Notes under the pieces: model-generated
The model's database searches: none
What the model was told of the DNA's origin: nothing
What the model saw: the letters and a program-made list of their open reading frames with translations, nothing else
In this document: piece after piece, positions 19,718 through 28,169 of the stretch
Layout of the letters: each line of letters opens with the position of its first letter
How positions within the stretch are numbered: the stretch's first letter is position 1
Program-made: the position numbers and the translations under genes
NCBI GenBank assembly: GCA_022402465.1
Contig: JAKRSH010000041.1
Location: forward strand, 58,485 to 122,484
DNA: 64,000 nucleotides
From: Leptospiraceae bacterium
Lineage (GTDB): Bacteria > Spirochaetota > Leptospiria > Leptospirales > Leptospiraceae
Reading direction: 5' to 3'

Positions 19718-20270
19718 TCTTTTTGGGGGAGAAAAAGCCAGAAGTGTATTCTTTCTCTTTGTAACTAAAAGTAATTCTATTTAAAGAAAGTACGTCGAGA
19801 AAGAATCCTCTATTCCATTGCCAATTCTTTGTAACCTTAGATTTCGGGAGTTTAATTATTTGCCAGTGGAACCATTGTTTACGAGCAATATATAGACTAT
19901 CATCCGTTAGTATCCATTTTAAACCTAAATTGGATTGTAAAAAATTAGAAAGATCATATAGAACAGCCAAACTTAAGTAAGCATAAATCGCCAGAGCAGG
20001 AAATCGATAGAAATCCTTGTTATCAAGGAAAGGCAGCTTTAATACTTTTGGGATCTCAAGAAGATGAACAAACCATTCAAGGAACTCCGAAATAAAAAAT
20101 ACATATTGTACACAAAAAATTAAAGTTACAAAAATTAGCATTGCTATCAATAAACCAGGAATCTTATTGAATTTCAATTCTTTAGCAAACTGTGTTCCTG
20201 TGTTTATTCGATAGAACTTTTTTTTCTTGTTCTCTAAAAACATTTTGTATTTGTCAATTACTTGGCGCAT
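19680..20270 (-). CDS. membrane protein of unknown function in glycan locus
   Basis: The 196-residue protein has two long hydrophobic segments (PGLLIAMLIFVTLIFCVQYV then FFISEFLEWFVHLLEI, and FPALAIYAYLSLAVLYDLSN). A C-terminal hydrophilic domain of about 85 residues follows (WILTDDSLYIARKQWFHWQI onward); its short strands and lone tryptophans resemble bacterial PH-like domains in membrane proteins, by eye only. It overlaps both neighbours (13 and 38 bp), so it is translationally coupled to the glycosyltransferases. I do not recognise a named family. Confidence 0.5.
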   Translation of the reverse strand: MRQVIDKYKMFLENKKKKFYRINTGTQFAKELKFNKIPGLLIAMLIFVTLIFCVQYVFFISEFLEWFVHLLEIPKVLKLPFLDNKDFYRFPALAIYAYLSLAVLYDLSNFLQSNLGLKWILTDDSLYIARKQWFHWQIIKLPKSKVTKNWQWNRGFFLDVLSLNRITFSYKEKEYTSGFFSPKKNAEIIKKQFQEK

Positions 20271-21388
20271 TGCTCAATCTCTCTTGCTATTTTTTCTGCA
20301 GTACCTTTCCAAGTCCATTCCTTTGAATGCCATGTTCTAGAAAGATTTTTTTTCTTTTGAAATACCAGTAGTGCCTTTAACCATGCATCTGAATCTAAGG
20401 CAGGGACCAAAATGTCTTCTTTGCGATTAAGTATTTCTGAAAAAACAGGAATATCAGAAGCAATACAAACTTTTCTCTCTCTCATTGCTTCCAAGAGAGG
20501 CAGTCCAAATCCTTCATGAGTCGAAGGAAAAATAAACCCAGAACAAGCTTTGTAAAGTGCTGCTAGGACTGTTTCGGATGGATTTTCTATGAAGTAGACA
20601 GATTTGGATTCCCATTCACCTAATTTCAATTTAGTGTGAAGTTCTTGGGCTTCTTCCCCCCAACCAGCTCGACCAGAAATAACAAAGGAGTAGGGGTATT
20701 TAGGATTAGCCTCTTTTAGTTTAAGATAAGCGTATAAAACAGATTTTAAGTTTTTACGTGGTTCTAGAGTTCCTAAGGTAAACAGAAACTTGCCCCAAGC
20801 CTTACTTTCCTTAGGTAATTCTCCTTTGCTTGCAATACTATCAACTCCAGGATAAACGACTACTAGTTTATCTTGTGTAATTGGTTTGAAAGCTAGGATT
20901 TCGTTCATGGTGTTCTTAGATAAACAAAGAATTCTATCAGCATTTGTAAGTGTTGAATGTACGAACAATTTATGCTGATAATAATTCCACTTAGCCATTG
21001 TTAATGGTGCTGAAATCACATTTAAATCATGAAAATTAACTATCTGAGGGCAGAATTTACCAAACTTAGGAAGAAGTTGCAAACTTCCCCAGAGTAAATT
21101 TGCCTTGTATTTTTTTGCTAGAGAAGGATAGCGAGTGTGCAACCAAATCGGTCCAGGGATTTTTGAATTTACTTCTATAGATCGAATTCCTTTGGAATTT
21201 AAAATATAAGTGAACATGGGATGTAATTCTTTGTGAGTATAAAGTTGAATTTCGAATCTATCATCCCAAGAGCCAAGATGCTCCAAAACCTTGATCAAAT
21301 ATCTACTGTTCCCGGTCATTCCGTACGCAAGAGGTCTTGCATCTAAGGCAACCTTGATCTTGCGATTCAAATTTAATTTCTGAGTCAT
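20258..21388 (-). CDS. GT-B glycosyltransferase, family 4 type
   Basis: The 376-residue protein is a retaining glycosyltransferase with two Rossmann domains. The N-terminal half starts KVALDARPLAYGMTGNSRYL. The C-terminal half carries FTLGTLEPRKNLKSVLYAY, FVISGRAGWG and the sugar-nucleotide block FIFPSTHEGFGLPLLEAM, with the E-x7-E pair typical of GT4. It would add a sugar from an NDP-sugar to a lipid-linked or surface glycan at the inner face of the membrane. It starts 3 bp after the GT87-like gene and overlaps the next gene by 13 bp. Confidence 0.9.
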   Translation of the reverse strand: MTQKLNLNRKIKVALDARPLAYGMTGNSRYLIKVLEHLGSWDDRFEIQLYTHKELHPMFTYILNSKGIRSIEVNSKIPGPIWLHTRYPSLAKKYKANLLWGSLQLLPKFGKFCPQIVNFHDLNVISAPLTMAKWNYYQHKLFVHSTLTNADRILCLSKNTMNEILAFKPITQDKLVVVYPGVDSIASKGELPKESKAWGKFLFTLGTLEPRKNLKSVLYAYLKLKEANPKYPYSFVISGRAGWGEEAQELHTKLKLGEWESKSVYFIENPSETVLAALYKACSGFIFPSTHEGFGLPLLEAMRERKVCIASDIPVFSEILNRKEDILVPALDSDAWLKALLVFQKKKNLSRTWHSKEWTWKGTAEKIAREIEQCAK

Positions 21389-21391
21389 AAT

Positions 21392-22660
21392 TTAATTTTC
21401 TTCTTGGTAGAAGACAAGCAGTATAAAATATAAAATTCCAGCATAAAGCAGAACAGAAAACATCATTAACATGGATTCAAATCCTTCACCTACAAAATTT
21501 CGGTTAGGAAGAATCAATAGCAAACTAGCAATCCAGAAAATAATTTTATTCCATTTAGACATGCCACCTTCCAAATACTCTATGCAAAGGTAGATTACTG
21601 GAAAGAGGAAAAAGCAAAAGGTATGTATCCAAGAAATTCCACTGAAGATCACACTCAATACAAAGAGAGCCGAGATTACTCTTCCATCACTAGCATATTT
21701 GGCTAGAATTCTTGCCTTATAAAGAAGGTGCAAAAGTAATAATCCAAAAACTACAAATATCCCGTTGAATATACGGATAACACTTTCTGGATTCATTTTA
21801 ATCCAAGGCATTTTATAATTTGCTTGGTTGATTGGATCTGCAAATTCAATGAAATATTTTGCAAGTGTTGCTATCATACTCTGGTTATTCTTCCAAGCAC
21901 GAAATACAGGAGTTTTCATAACTGATTGCAGAACCATATCATTCCAGTTTATCCAATTCTTTATATTGTAATCCCAATAGAAAACACCTGGAAGGAGAAA
22001 CCAAAATCCAAGAAATAAGAAAGTATAAAAAAGTGCAGAATATCTTCTCTTCCAAAAAAAATAAACCAAGAATATAGCAGGCGTTAATTTTATAATAATG
22101 GCAAGGGAAAGGAAGAAACCACTCAAGTAATTTCTCTTCGTTGAAAGGCTGAGCATAACCAAAAGGATTAAAAAGAATCCTACTTGGTTGTTATTTACAT
22201 GATTTTCTAGAAAGCGAAAATTTAAAACCAAAGCAAGTAAGCAAGCAACAATCAGTGTGTTTTGATTGGTGTATGGCTTAAAGTATTGGATCATTAAATA
22301 AAATGCAAAAACTAATGAGATAAAGTTAAGTATGGAGAAAACCAAAGATGCGGTGGGATAAGAAAAAATAGAAATAGGGATCAATAAAAAGGCGAATGTG
22401 GGAGGGTAGATATAACTCCCAGTCTGATTCATTAATTTATCAAGTAGGGGAGCCATCTCTGGTTTAAAGATATCTTCTAAGGATTTAATCTTCCCTTGGG
22501 CTTTGGCTATGTCTTCGTAAGCATAAATGTCTTCACCAGCCATGAACATTTGGGATGCTGAATAGTAGTCTTCGAAGTCTGTCGAATTTGTATATCGGCT
22601 GATACCATTCCAAGCTAAAAAAAGGAACAAAAATCCGATACAGATTTTAGATAGGGACAT
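21392..22660 (-). CDS. GT87 (DUF2029)-type membrane glycosyltransferase
   Basis: A GTG start at 22687 is possible, but the ATG at 22660 gives the natural signal-anchor start MSLSKICIGFLFLFLAWNGI (422 residues). The polytopic protein matches GT-C family 87: STDFEDYYSASQMFMAGEDI in the first loop with the acidic pair, SYIYPPTFAFLLIPISIFSY, NHVNNNQVGFFLILLVMLSL and IIIKLTPAIFLVYFFWKRRY. Family members are polyprenyl-phosphate-mannose-type glycosyltransferases. It is the first gene of the minus-strand locus that runs down to 15,344, with its promoter squeezed into the 45-bp gap before queA. Confidence 0.82.
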   Translation of the reverse strand: MSLSKICIGFLFLFLAWNGISRYTNSTDFEDYYSASQMFMAGEDIYAYEDIAKAQGKIKSLEDIFKPEMAPLLDKLMNQTGSYIYPPTFAFLLIPISIFSYPTASLVFSILNFISLVFAFYLMIQYFKPYTNQNTLIVACLLALVLNFRFLENHVNNNQVGFFLILLVMLSLSTKRNYLSGFFLSLAIIIKLTPAIFLVYFFWKRRYSALFYTFLFLGFWFLLPGVFYWDYNIKNWINWNDMVLQSVMKTPVFRAWKNNQSMIATLAKYFIEFADPINQANYKMPWIKMNPESVIRIFNGIFVVFGLLLLHLLYKARILAKYASDGRVISALFVLSVIFSGISWIHTFCFFLFPVIYLCIEYLEGGMSKWNKIIFWIASLLLILPNRNFVGEGFESMLMMFSVLLYAGILYFILLVFYQEEN

Positions 22661-22704
22661 AGGAACCACTCGACAATATACCCCCACTCTTTCAAGCTTT
22701 CCTT

Positions 22705-23763
22705 GTGATCAATTTACAGGATTTTGACTTTCATTTAGATGAATCAAGAATTGCTCGCTACCCCACTGAGAAAAGAGATGAATCTAAGCTCATGGTTGTG
22801 GATCGCAAATCTGGTAAAATTACGATTGAACCTTTTTTCAAGAATATTATTGCACATCTATATCCTAGTGATAGAATTTTTTTTAACGAAACACGTGTAT
22901 CCAAAAGAAGGGTATTCTTAAATTTTACCATCCATAGAAAAAAAGATGAATTCCAATTTCGTAAACACGAAGCACTTTTTATAGAAAGTCCTGACAACAA
23001 GACTTGGGTCTGTTTACTGAAAAATGCTAAAAAATTAAAACTAGGTGATTTCCTTACTTCTCCTTCACAATCCGTTGTATTTCAAGTGATAGAAAAAAGA
23101 GAAAAAGATTGTATTCTTTCACCTAATGTTGTTATAGGCGAAGAATTTTTTGAAAGAGAAGGGAATCTACCTATACCTCCTTATATGAAACGAGAAGCAA
23201 ATATTTTGGATGAGTCAAGATACCAATCTATTTTCGCAAAGACAGCTGGTTCAGTAGCAGCTCCTACAGCTTCACTTCATATCTCTGAAGAATTAAAACT
23301 AAATCTTGAAAACATGGGAATTCAATTTTCACCTATTACTTTGGATATAGGTTACGGAACCTTTCAACCTATTTCTCAGGAAGATGTAATTAAGAAAAAA
23401 TTGCATAGCGAGAAAGTATTTATATCCCAGTCAACCATAGATTCTTGGAAGCAGGCTAGCACTGAGGGCTCAAGAAGAATCTGCCTTGGTACAACAACAT
23501 TACGTGCCTTGGAAAGTATGAAAAGATTCGCCCATCATCATTCTCAATCAGGCTGGAAAGGTGACACTGATATTTTTATCACACCAAATGACACAATCGA
23601 CACAATTGATGGACTTATAACAAACTTTCATTTGCCAAAGAGTAGTTTACTTTTACTTGTCTCTGCATTTGCGAACAAGGAGCTGATTTTAGAAGCATAC
23701 CAAAAAGCAATTGAAAATGAATTTCGATTTTATTCCTACGGCGATGCTATGATTATTGTTTGA
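22705..23763 (+). CDS. queA: S-adenosylmethionine:tRNA ribosyltransferase-isomerase
   Basis: The 352-residue enzyme transfers and isomerises the ribosyl part of SAM onto 7-aminomethyl-7-deazaguanine in tRNA, giving epoxyqueuosine at the wobble position. Family blocks are seen: YPTEKRDESKLMVVDR near the N-terminus, RIFFNETRVSKRR, LPIPPYMKRE, YQSIFAKTAGSVAAPTASLH, LDIGYGTFQP, GTTTLRALES and the C-terminal TNFHLPKSSLLLLVSAFA. The start is a GTG at 22705 (MINLQDFDFHLDESRIARYP), with no good ATG upstream. It is divergent from the GT87 gene. Length is normal. Confidence 0.96.
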   Translation: MINLQDFDFHLDESRIARYPTEKRDESKLMVVDRKSGKITIEPFFKNIIAHLYPSDRIFFNETRVSKRRVFLNFTIHRKKDEFQFRKHEALFIESPDNKTWVCLLKNAKKLKLGDFLTSPSQSVVFQVIEKREKDCILSPNVVIGEEFFEREGNLPIPPYMKREANILDESRYQSIFAKTAGSVAAPTASLHISEELKLNLENMGIQFSPITLDIGYGTFQPISQEDVIKKKLHSEKVFISQSTIDSWKQASTEGSRRICLGTTTLRALESMKRFAHHHSQSGWKGDTDIFITPNDTIDTIDGLITNFHLPKSSLLLLVSAFANKELILEAYQKAIENEFRFYSYGDAMIIV

Positions 23764-23829
23764 TTTCTCGTCTTATACTAATAAATTAGTTCTACGGGCG
23801 AAGTATTAGCCGATAATTTTCTTGCATTG

Positions 23830-25209
23830 ATGAAATTCGCAGGTATTTTCAATCTCCAATCTTCCATCTTAGTTTCTCTCTTGTCGGGGGTAGGATTGCT
23901 TGCGGTAATTGCTATAGCTCCTGTTCAAGATGATTCTGTATTGAAGGGGAATTTTCCAGAAGATCCGAATCCTGGTTTTTATAATGAAATCAAGAAGCGA
24001 GAAACTCGAGAAACAAATCAATTTAAGAAAGAGAAAGAATCTTCACAAGTTTTTCAGCTTCGCATAACACCTAAAGATCTTGAATCATACACCAGGCAGT
24101 TCAATCAGTCCGAAACGAATTGGTCTTATTCTGGCAGGAATTCAAGTCAAATTTTGAATATTTCTAACTTCAAATCAAATCGATATTTTGTTGGTAGCAA
24201 TGACCCACGTACCAAAATGTTTCAGTACAATAATGGTGACGTTAAATTGAATCTTAGTATTGATTCTTCTACGGATAATTTTTCACTGAATAGACCAATA
24301 TACAACACAGACTTTCGATTTAATGATATTCGATCTAATAATAGCAATCAGATTAGAAATATGGAACTTGGATTTGCAATCAATAGATCTTTGTCTGCTG
24401 TTGTAACTACATCCTCAAGAGATATTTTTGATGATAGACAAAGAGATGCAGAAGCCAAAAATTATGCACTTGCCGGTATCAATCTTTCTGCGGGTAATTC
24501 TATCTCGACTCGATTTGTGGCTGGTGATACCAACTTTCAAATCAATCGCAACCAAAATCAATTGAATTCACTAAGATCTTCTAATGGGAATAATTTTGTA
24601 GATGTTGGAATTTCTGAAAAAGATAGGATTAGCCAAAGAACATTTGAATGGCAAACTAATTTCAGACCTTCTAAGTCTGTGATGGTACAAACGGCAGTTT
24701 TTAATAATGCCAGTAATGCGAATTCTGCTTCTAACTCATCTAATAGTACAACTCTAGATAGTGGAAGAATGTCTGTTTTCTTTGGAAAGAAAAATGTCAT
24801 TTTGAATCTTAAGTATGATTATAAATTAAATTCAACAGATTTAAGATCGGTTATGAGCCAATGGGAACCAAAGCAGGATGCAGCATCACTAGGTTTTATT
24901 GTATTCCTAGATCCAGCACAGAAATACTCACTTTACTTAGGTGGCAATCAATACAATATAGCCAACCAAAATGGACTTATTCGTAACAATACATCAGATT
25001 CTAAGACTCCTCCTTCATTTACAGCATCCATACGTGGTAAGACCAATGATGGGTCTAAGTCTAATTTTTTCTTAAACTTCCAGAACCAGCCACCTGGTAT
25101 GATGGGTGTTGGGTATCTAAACTCAGCTATCGCGCCTATCAATCCAGCTACGAATTCAAAATCATTTTATGAATATGCAACCACCTTGGGCATGGAAGTC
25201 AATTTCTAG
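23830..25209 (+). CDS. exported protein, possible outer-membrane barrel
   Basis: The ATG at 23830 is preferred to the TTG at 23827 (459 residues). The N-terminus has a hydrophobic export segment (SSILVSLLSGVGLLAVIAIA). The mature part is rich in Asn, Ser and Gln with many alternating-polarity strands (FAINRSLSAVVTTSSRD, GDVKLNLSIDSSTDNFSLN, NVILNLKYDYKLNSTDLRS) and ends with TLGMEVNF, a terminal phenylalanine. This suggests a beta-barrel or other beta-rich surface protein. I do not know the family. The gene ends 1 bp before the FlgO-like lipoprotein gene, so the two are likely made together. Confidence 0.55.
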   Translation: MKFAGIFNLQSSILVSLLSGVGLLAVIAIAPVQDDSVLKGNFPEDPNPGFYNEIKKRETRETNQFKKEKESSQVFQLRITPKDLESYTRQFNQSETNWSYSGRNSSQILNISNFKSNRYFVGSNDPRTKMFQYNNGDVKLNLSIDSSTDNFSLNRPIYNTDFRFNDIRSNNSNQIRNMELGFAINRSLSAVVTTSSRDIFDDRQRDAEAKNYALAGINLSAGNSISTRFVAGDTNFQINRNQNQLNSLRSSNGNNFVDVGISEKDRISQRTFEWQTNFRPSKSVMVQTAVFNNASNANSASNSSNSTTLDSGRMSVFFGKKNVILNLKYDYKLNSTDLRSVMSQWEPKQDAASLGFIVFLDPAQKYSLYLGGNQYNIANQNGLIRNNTSDSKTPPSFTASIRGKTNDGSKSNFFLNFQNQPPGMMGVGYLNSAIAPINPATNSKSFYEYATTLGMEVNF

Positions 25210-25210
25210 T

Positions 25211-25720
25211 ATGAAACTTTTATTTTATAGATTAACGATTGCCTGCATTTTCATCTTAGTATCAAATTGCTTCTTCGATGATGAAGAAAGACGGATTTCC
25301 AAACCTCCAGCTCCAACACCAATTCAAATTCTTGCAAACTCTTTGAGTGAGGGCGGATTTCAATTAAAAGATAAAAAAATAATAGTACTTACTTTCTATG
25401 ATAAAGATAAAAACATCATTAAGCCTAGATTAGGTGAACTTATTTCTGAAAAGCTGACTACTGAGCTTGTTAAGAAAGGGAATTTCAAAGTTTTAGATAG
25501 AGGCATTTATGGCAAAATCTTAAGCTCAAAAGGTCTGAGTTTAAGTGGGGATATGGATATCGCTACTATCTCAAAAGTCGCCGAGGCTCTAGAACTAGAT
25601 GGAATTATCACAGGAATTATGTATAAGTATGGCGATGGAATTTTTGTAAATGCTCGCCTACTTGATATCAAATCAGGTTTAATCCTTAAAGCAGAAGAAG
25701 TTTTCGTTGCAGTTGACTGA
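25211..25720 (+). CDS. FlgO-like lipoprotein
   Basis: The frame is open from 25169 but the ATG at 25211 starts a lipoprotein signal (MKLLFYRLTIACIFILVSNC, Cys20) and follows the previous stop directly; 169 residues. The domain KKIIVLTFYDKDKNIIKPRL, then LISEKLTTELVKKGNFKVLD, then ALELDGIITGIMYKYGDGIF, then VNARLLDIKSGLILKAEEVF matches the FlgO/CsgG-type fold, in which an outer-membrane lipoprotein binds or shields surface structures. In Vibrio, FlgO supports the flagellum; spirochete flagella are periplasmic, so that role need not apply. Its stop overlaps the next start (TGATGG). Confidence 0.7.
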   Translation: MKLLFYRLTIACIFILVSNCFFDDEERRISKPPAPTPIQILANSLSEGGFQLKDKKIIVLTFYDKDKNIIKPRLGELISEKLTTELVKKGNFKVLDRGIYGKILSSKGLSLSGDMDIATISKVAEALELDGIITGIMYKYGDGIFVNARLLDIKSGLILKAEEVFVAVD

Positions 25721-26211
25721 TGGAAATTTGGAAACCTGTTAAAAATCTTCCTTATAAAATGTGCTTCGGCTGTGGCGGAGCAAATGAAATTGGCTTGAAA
25801 ATGGAATTTGAATCGAATGGAAAACAAGTCAGATCGTTTACTCATATTCCTGAGCACCTAGCAGGTTGGTCCAATCTTGCTCACGGCGGGGTACTCGCTA
25901 CCATTCTAGATGAAACCATGGCTTGGGCAGCAATCTATTTAGAAAGATCTTATATATTAACTAAGAAGATGTCTGTTGAATTTTTGAAACCTGTGTTTGT
26001 TGGAGATAAACTGGAAACACGAGGTCATATTATTCAAAAGATATCAAATAAAGAAGTGAGTGTCTATGCAGAAATTAAAAACGAGCAGGGAACCATAGTT
26101 GCAAAATCGGATGGTATCATCGCTCTTTTTACTCCAGAATCTATTCGTAAATTTGGATTTCTAGAGGAAGACTATCTGGTGGATTTCGAAAGAGTGGTAC
26201 TAAATCAGTGA
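25720..26211 (+). CDS. PaaI-type hotdog thioesterase
   Basis: The 163-residue protein has the hotdog thioesterase pattern: a CFGCGGANEIGLKMEF block, then WSNLAHGGVLATILDETMAW (the HGG loop followed by the central helix with the catalytic acid) and the strand MSVEFLKPVFVGDKLETRG. Such enzymes hydrolyse acyl-CoA thioesters; the substrate is unknown. It overlaps the stop of the FlgO-like gene and its own 3' end overlaps the facing shikimate kinase gene by 7 bp. A second CFGCG-type thioesterase is encoded at 33660. Confidence 0.85.
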   Translation: MEIWKPVKNLPYKMCFGCGGANEIGLKMEFESNGKQVRSFTHIPEHLAGWSNLAHGGVLATILDETMAWAAIYLERSYILTKKMSVEFLKPVFVGDKLETRGHIIQKISNKEVSVYAEIKNEQGTIVAKSDGIIALFTPESIRKFGFLEEDYLVDFERVVLNQ

Positions 26212-26744
26212 ATGTCTGTTAGCTCAATGATTCTTTTGGCTGCTTCTTCTTTTTTCATCTCACCTAAATAAAGTCGGTAGTGAGCAACATCCTTGTAATG
26301 GGGAATACGGAATTTAAGAATATCTTTGTAATTCTTTTTAGAATTCAATGTTGGGCGAGTTTTATCTGAACTTACCTTTTCTACTAAATGATCAATGTCG
26401 TTATCAAGAAAAATGATCATAGCAATTTCTCTTAAAATGCTCACCTTTCTATCACTAAGAATTTCCTCTCCGTTTTCATCTACATCGAAAAGGATTCCTC
26501 CTCCACAATCCAAGATGATACCTTGAGCAGTTGAAAGTTTTTGAAGTATGGAAAATTCTAAATCTCGAAAAGCTCGCCAATCTCCTTTGTGTTTATCTAC
26601 AAAATCAGCAATAGATATTCCTCCCGTTTCATAAACGGCTAAAGAATCAGTAGAAAGAACAGGTAGATCTGTAATCTTTGAGATGCGTTTAGAAATTTTA
26701 GATTTTCCAACTCCTCTGGGTCCTATAAGAGCAATGTTTTTCAT
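26205..26744 (-). CDS. aroK: shikimate kinase
   Basis: The 179-residue P-loop kinase phosphorylates shikimate in aromatic amino acid biosynthesis. Walker A is GPRGVGKS (residues 8-15), STDSLAVYETGG holds the substrate-binding Asp, DCGGGILF is the GGG shikimate-binding motif and TRPTLNSK is the lid with its RP pair. The N-terminal half and length are normal. It is translationally coupled to the HDOD gene (stop and start overlap at 26741-26744) and is the third gene of a cheD-HDOD-aroK unit. Other aro genes are not in the window. The symbol aroK rather than aroL is a convention. Confidence 0.85.
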   Translation of the reverse strand: MKNIALIGPRGVGKSKISKRISKITDLPVLSTDSLAVYETGGISIADFVDKHKGDWRAFRDLEFSILQKLSTAQGIILDCGGGILFDVDENGEEILSDRKVSILREIAMIIFLDNDIDHLVEKVSSDKTRPTLNSKKNYKDILKFRIPHYKDVAHYRLYLGEMKKEEAAKRIIELTDIH

Positions 26745-27592
26745 TGGTTGATGAGTTCAGCAATATGTGCTTCTAATTCAGGTAACTTCATAAAATACAA
26801 TTCTATATCCTTTTCGGTTACACCTGTCTTATCTAAGGCGAACTTGGAAAGCGGAATACTGATCCCACCTATGTCTATACCAATTCCTGAAATAACTGCT
26901 AAGGTATTTGCAATATGTACTAATGAAACAAGCACAGGATCAACCTTTGCCTCTTCTGGATTATTGTAATGAGCAACAACATCCACTAGTTCTTCTGGGA
27001 AATTCCAATTCTTTAAAACAATTTCACTAATTTCCATATGTGTGTAGCCAAGGTGTTTTCTTTCTATAAGATAGAAAGGCTCATCTGTTTCTTGGATTTC
27101 GTTTTTGATTTTAAAGAGGATGCCTTGAAAGAACTGAGAAAGAACGATTTTCCCAGTATTGCATAATAATCCAGATGTAAATACAAGATCTTTGGGCTTT
27201 GCAATTTTTTTATGAGCAGCAATGCGCGATGCCAATTCAGCAACCACAAGACTTTGAAGCCAAAGTTGATCAGCTTCGATTTGATAACCAGGCAAATCTT
27301 TCTTTAGTATCCCTTTAGCAGCTGTTAATAAAATGATTTCTTTGACAGTTTTTGTTCCGAGAGTCATTAGGGCTTCTGAAACTGTTCTAACTGGTTTAGA
27401 TGCTCTGTAATAGGCTGAATTCGAAAGCTTAATTACAGAGGCAGTGATTGCTGGATCTTTGGATATTTCAGTTGAGAGCTCTTGGATATTCACATCAGGA
27501 TTCTGAACCATCTGTATTACTTTTGTAACTACCGAAGAAATTACAGGTAACTTATTTACATCTTTAAGAATTTCGTCTATCTTATCTTTCAT
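26741..27592 (-). CDS. HDOD domain signalling protein
   Basis: The 283-residue protein is one HDOD domain, a degenerate HD-phosphohydrolase fold. INKLP-like N-terminal LPVISSVVTKVIQMVQNPDV, then LSTEISKDPAITASVIKLSN and SAYYRASKPVRTVSEALMTL, GTKTVKEIILLTAAKGI, and the VVAHYNNPEEAK region are visible. HDOD proteins act in signal transduction, motility control or output of two-component systems, usually without catalysis. It starts 3 bp after cheD and overlaps aroK by the ATGA junction, placing it in a chemotaxis-linked operon. Confidence 0.85.
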   Translation of the reverse strand: MKDKIDEILKDVNKLPVISSVVTKVIQMVQNPDVNIQELSTEISKDPAITASVIKLSNSAYYRASKPVRTVSEALMTLGTKTVKEIILLTAAKGILKKDLPGYQIEADQLWLQSLVVAELASRIAAHKKIAKPKDLVFTSGLLCNTGKIVLSQFFQGILFKIKNEIQETDEPFYLIERKHLGYTHMEISEIVLKNWNFPEELVDVVAHYNNPEEAKVDPVLVSLVHIANTLAVISGIGIDIGGISIPLSKFALDKTGVTEKDIELYFMKLPELEAHIAELINQ

Positions 27593-27595
27593 AAG

Positions 27596-28102
27596 TTATT
27601 TTACCTTGTAAAGGTATTTCTCCGATCCTGATTTCTTTAACAGAACTCTACCATCATCTAAATATAAACTAATTGTTCGGCCATCATGACCAGCAATATC
27701 TTCAACTAAAATAGGAATATTCTTCGATTTTAAAAATTCTTTTACAATAAGAATATTCTGCTCCCCAATATTTTGCAAAAAACTAGAGTTAATTCCTTTG
27801 AACATGGAGGCACCACCAAAAATTCGAGCACTGTATGTTCCAAGTGAGCAACCTTGTTCTTCCATAGCTTTGACAAGAAGAGGAAGTGCAGTCTCTCCGT
27901 ATTTGAGAGGATTCTTTCCTAAGTCCTTACCTGTTGGATCTTTGGCTAACATTATATGAGAAAGGGCACCAATTTGTTTTTCAGGATTGTAGAAAACTAT
28001 CCCAATACATGAGCCTAAGGTGGTTCGTAAGACTTCAGGACTCTTGCCAACCTTGAGATCGGCAATTCCTACATTGATTATTTTATCCAGTTTACCGAGC
28101 AT
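27596..28102 (-). CDS. cheD: chemoreceptor glutamine deamidase CheD
   Basis: The 168-residue enzyme deamidates glutamines in the methylation region of chemoreceptors, adjusting their signalling. The catalytic Cys32 in TTLGSCIGI and His49 in GALSHIML are both present. [20 protein letters not shown] and [12 protein letters not shown] complete the family pattern. In other spirochetes CheD works with CheC/CheX-type phosphatases; none is in this window. It heads the cheD-HDOD-aroK unit. The large chemoreceptor at 12755 is a possible target. Confidence 0.93.
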   Translation of the reverse strand: MLGKLDKIINVGIADLKVGKSPEVLRTTLGSCIGIVFYNPEKQIGALSHIMLAKDPTGKDLGKNPLKYGETALPLLVKAMEEQGCSLGTYSARIFGGASMFKGINSSFLQNIGEQNILIVKEFLKSKNIPILVEDIAGHDGRTISLYLDDGRVLLKKSGSEKYLYKVK

Positions 28103-28169
28103 ATTGTGATGGTTTGAATTTGAATCATCCTAAAAGTAGTATAAAAATAAGGAATTCTCTCTTTCGAGA

